From contig JAZSMS010000111.1 of assembly GCA_045536015.1 (NCBI GenBank), positions 1 to 41,770 on the forward strand: a stretch of 41,770 nt of DNA, in the 5' to 3' direction. A program made the position numbers and the translations under genes. Positions 40,454 to 41,770 of the stretch are shown here, piece after piece. The first letter of the stretch is position 1. The number at the start of each line of letters is the position of its first letter. This DNA comes from JAZSMS01 sp045536015. Lineage in GTDB: Bacteria; Bacillota; Clostridia; Christensenellales; QALW01. The notes beneath the pieces are model-generated. The model saw nothing but the letters and a program-made list of their open reading frames with translations, was not told where the DNA came from and did no database searches.

Positions 40454-40485
40454 GAAAGCAATATATTTTTGGAGTGTGTAGAAAA

Positions 40486-41046
40486 ATGAAAAAATTTGTA
40501 GTTGTTTTATCAATAATTGCGATTTTTGTTTGCGGTGCACTTGGCGCAAACGCAGCAACAAAACAAGAACTCATTGACTACCTTGGAACTATTCCCAGTG
40601 CAATCGAAAATAAGGAAACCTTCTACAACGGTGCGGTTCAGCTTATAAAAGATTCTGACTTTACCGAGGCACAGATGGATCAGCTTTTAGCACTTTTAAA
40701 AGAAGCTAAAGCAGCAGTTCCCGAAAACAAGGGCGCTGCGGCAGCGAACTACACCAAAGAGCAGAGAAACAAGATTTTAGAGCTTGTTGACAAGGCTTGC
40801 AAGGTTGTTAATTACTCCTATGAAGTAACTCATCTTAAGACCGCTGACGGTGCAACCGACTGGGCTCTTACCTTTAAAGACGAAAACGGCAAAACAGCAT
40901 TTGTTTATACCGATGGCGTTGTTAAGGCAACGGGCGTGCTTGATCAGGCAAGTAATGCATCTTACCTTTGGCTTGCAGCAGGTGTTGCTTTAATTTTAGC
41001 AGCAGGTGCAGTTGTTATCGTTCGCAAAAAAGCAAGTGAAAACTAA
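40486..41046 (+). CDS. Secreted, C-terminally membrane-anchored protein upstream of the sortase
   Basis: The 186-residue protein has a signal peptide (MKKFVVVLSIIAIFVCGALGANA, cleavage probably after ANA). A helical, charged extracellular region of about 130 residues follows, then a C-terminal hydrophobic helix (about 157-177) followed by VRKKASEN. This is the layout of a sortase substrate, but I see no LPxTG-like motif before the helix. The family is not recognised. The ATG at 40486 lies 11 nt after GGAG, a long spacer. It has its own strong promoter and probably a shared transcript with the sortase gene. Confidence 0.78.
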   Translation: MKKFVVVLSIIAIFVCGALGANAATKQELIDYLGTIPSAIENKETFYNGAVQLIKDSDFTEAQMDQLLALLKEAKAAVPENKGAAAANYTKEQRNKILELVDKACKVVNYSYEVTHLKTADGATDWALTFKDENGKTAFVYTDGVVKATGVLDQASNASYLWLAAGVALILAAGAVVIVRKKASEN

Positions 41047-41737
41047 TATTTTAAAAAACAAAGATTGCGGCGCCGCCAAGCAATTCATATTGCTCGGTGC
41101 GCCTTTTCTTTTATATTTTGTTGCTGTAATTTGTATAAGCATTTTTTTGTTTAATACCTTTGTAACCACTTCGCCGTTATGGAATGCACTTATAGCGGAC
41201 AAACAAAGCACTTCTGCCGACAGTGTTGACGATCAAATGGACTACGTTAATCCTTCGGTAGTTTTTGATGCCGAAAAAAAGTATTTTTCGCTTGACGAAT
41301 TTCCTAAAATACGCTGGGGCAAAAAATGGGCAACGCTTACCGTTGAGTATCTTGGCGCAAACGAAATTCCCGTATATAACGGCGATACTGACGACGTGCT
41401 TAATGCCGGCATAGGAAGATACTTTAATTCCCGCTTTCCCGGCTGCGGCGGAAACTGCGTGCTTTCGTTTCACGTTAATAGGCAAAAGGAACTCTACTTT
41501 TTAGAGGACCTTCCCGTAGGCGAAACAGTGGTACTTAACACCGTTTACGGTAAATATGTTTATAAGGTTGAGTCAAAGGATATCTATTCGGTAAAGGAGA
41601 GCTCGTATATTACTCGAAACGAGGGCGAAATGCTTACAATTTATACTTGCTATCCTAAACAAGGACCGTACAGAAAATACAGAATTGCGCTTACCTGCCG
41701 TATGGTTGAAGAATTAAGCGATCCTACGTGGAGGTGA
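41036..41737 (+). CDS. Class D-like sortase
   Basis: The protein has about 233 residues from the GTG at 41036. It has an N-terminal membrane segment (about 17-42), then a sortase barrel. His146 lies in LSFHVNRQKELYFLEDLPVGETV and Cys205 in LTIYTCYP. A downstream PYRKYRIALTCRMVE supplies the catalytic Arg (Arg213 or Arg216). TCYP is typical of class D enzymes. Sortases join surface proteins to peptidoglycan. The start is uncertain: no clear ribosome binding site exists, and a GTG at 41006 is also in frame. The chosen start overlaps the previous gene by 11 nt. Confidence 0.78.
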   Translation: MKTNILKNKDCGAAKQFILLGAPFLLYFVAVICISIFLFNTFVTTSPLWNALIADKQSTSADSVDDQMDYVNPSVVFDAEKKYFSLDEFPKIRWGKKWATLTVEYLGANEIPVYNGDTDDVLNAGIGRYFNSRFPGCGGNCVLSFHVNRQKELYFLEDLPVGETVVLNTVYGKYVYKVESKDIYSVKESSYITRNEGEMLTIYTCYPKQGPYRKYRIALTCRMVEELSDPTWR

Positions 41738-41743
41738 AGGTAA

Positions 41744-41770
41744 TTGAAACGTTCTAAAGCAAGAAAAGTA
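41744..41770 (+). CDS. Start of a further gene of the sortase cluster, cut by the window end
   Basis: A TTG codon at 41744 follows GGAGG (41730-41734) by 9 nt and opens a frame reading MKRSKARKV to the window end. The ribosome binding site overlaps the sortase stop, so the gene is co-transcribed with the sortase. Too little is visible to name it; the basic start is compatible with a signal peptide n-region. Confidence 0.5.

Noticed and set aside
41006..41046. GTG at 41006 as the sortase start
   Set aside because: No ribosome binding site precedes it and it would extend the overlap with the upstream gene to 41 nt. The GTG at 41036 gives a more typical N-terminus, though this remains uncertain.

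Overview
The window looks like chromosome of a low- to mid-GC, endospore-forming (or spore-former-derived) Bacillota, most likely class Clostridia. The reasons are spoVAC and spoIID, a PolC-type replicative polymerase, RNase Y, the rimP-nusA-ylxR-ylxQ-infB-rbfA-nrnA-truB-ribF order, AGGAGG-type ribosome binding sites, frequent TTG/GTG starts and near-consensus sigma-A promoters. I see no transposase, integrase, phage gene, CRISPR array, tRNA or rRNA. Coding density is high, and most gaps hold a recognisable promoter and/or hairpin terminator.

Layout. 1-3.4 kb (minus): spoVAC, preceded by an overlapping 30-codon mini-ORF, a lipoprotein with an SH3-like domain, and an NhaC-superfamily transporter. 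3.46-3.70 kb: a lysine riboswitch (L-box) with its own terminator in the leader of that transporter, which marks it as a probable lysine transporter. 3.8-6.4 kb (plus): YfcE-type phosphodiesterase, a small membrane protein plus spoIID, and an L-2-amino-thiazoline-4-carboxylate hydrolase-family protein. 6.4-9.0 kb (minus): a PlsC-like acyltransferase with zinc ribbon, then a GltS symporter. 9.1-10.8 kb (plus): a HAD hydrolase and a DegV protein. 10.9-11.9 kb (minus): gap. 12.2-16.3 kb (plus): polC. 16.4-24.2 kb: transcription/translation operon rimP to ribF. 24.3-30.1 kb: rny, an ABC-F ATPase, rsmA and an M18 aminopeptidase. 30.2-35.8 kb: a small PII-like protein with a CPA2 Na+/H+ antiporter, argS, then a DUF1538 membrane protein with a tandem PII-like protein. 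36-37.1 kb: NlpC/P60-like lipoprotein. 37.1-40.4 kb: histidine phosphatase (minus), YwlG-family protein and an ABC exporter. 40.4-41.8 kb: a secreted C-terminally anchored protein, a class D-like sortase, and the start of a further gene cut by the window end.

Most notable points. (1) The 3'-5' exonuclease domain inserted in PolC is present at full length, but all residues aligning with its catalytic DEDD/H set appear replaced, so this replicase probably cannot proofread by itself. (2) A complete lysine riboswitch controls an NhaC-type transporter. (3) Two unrelated membrane transporters, 3 kb apart, are each paired with a PII-like protein. The second PII-like protein is a tandem duplication with a strong ribosome binding site and ATG exactly between its two halves. 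(4) Several gene starts are tightly merged with terminator-like hairpins (positions 4374-4414 and 25896-25957). (5) A three-half-site inverted/direct repeat overlaps the -10 box of the sortase-cluster promoter.

Functional calls rest on family knowledge and motifs read by eye; no database search was run.
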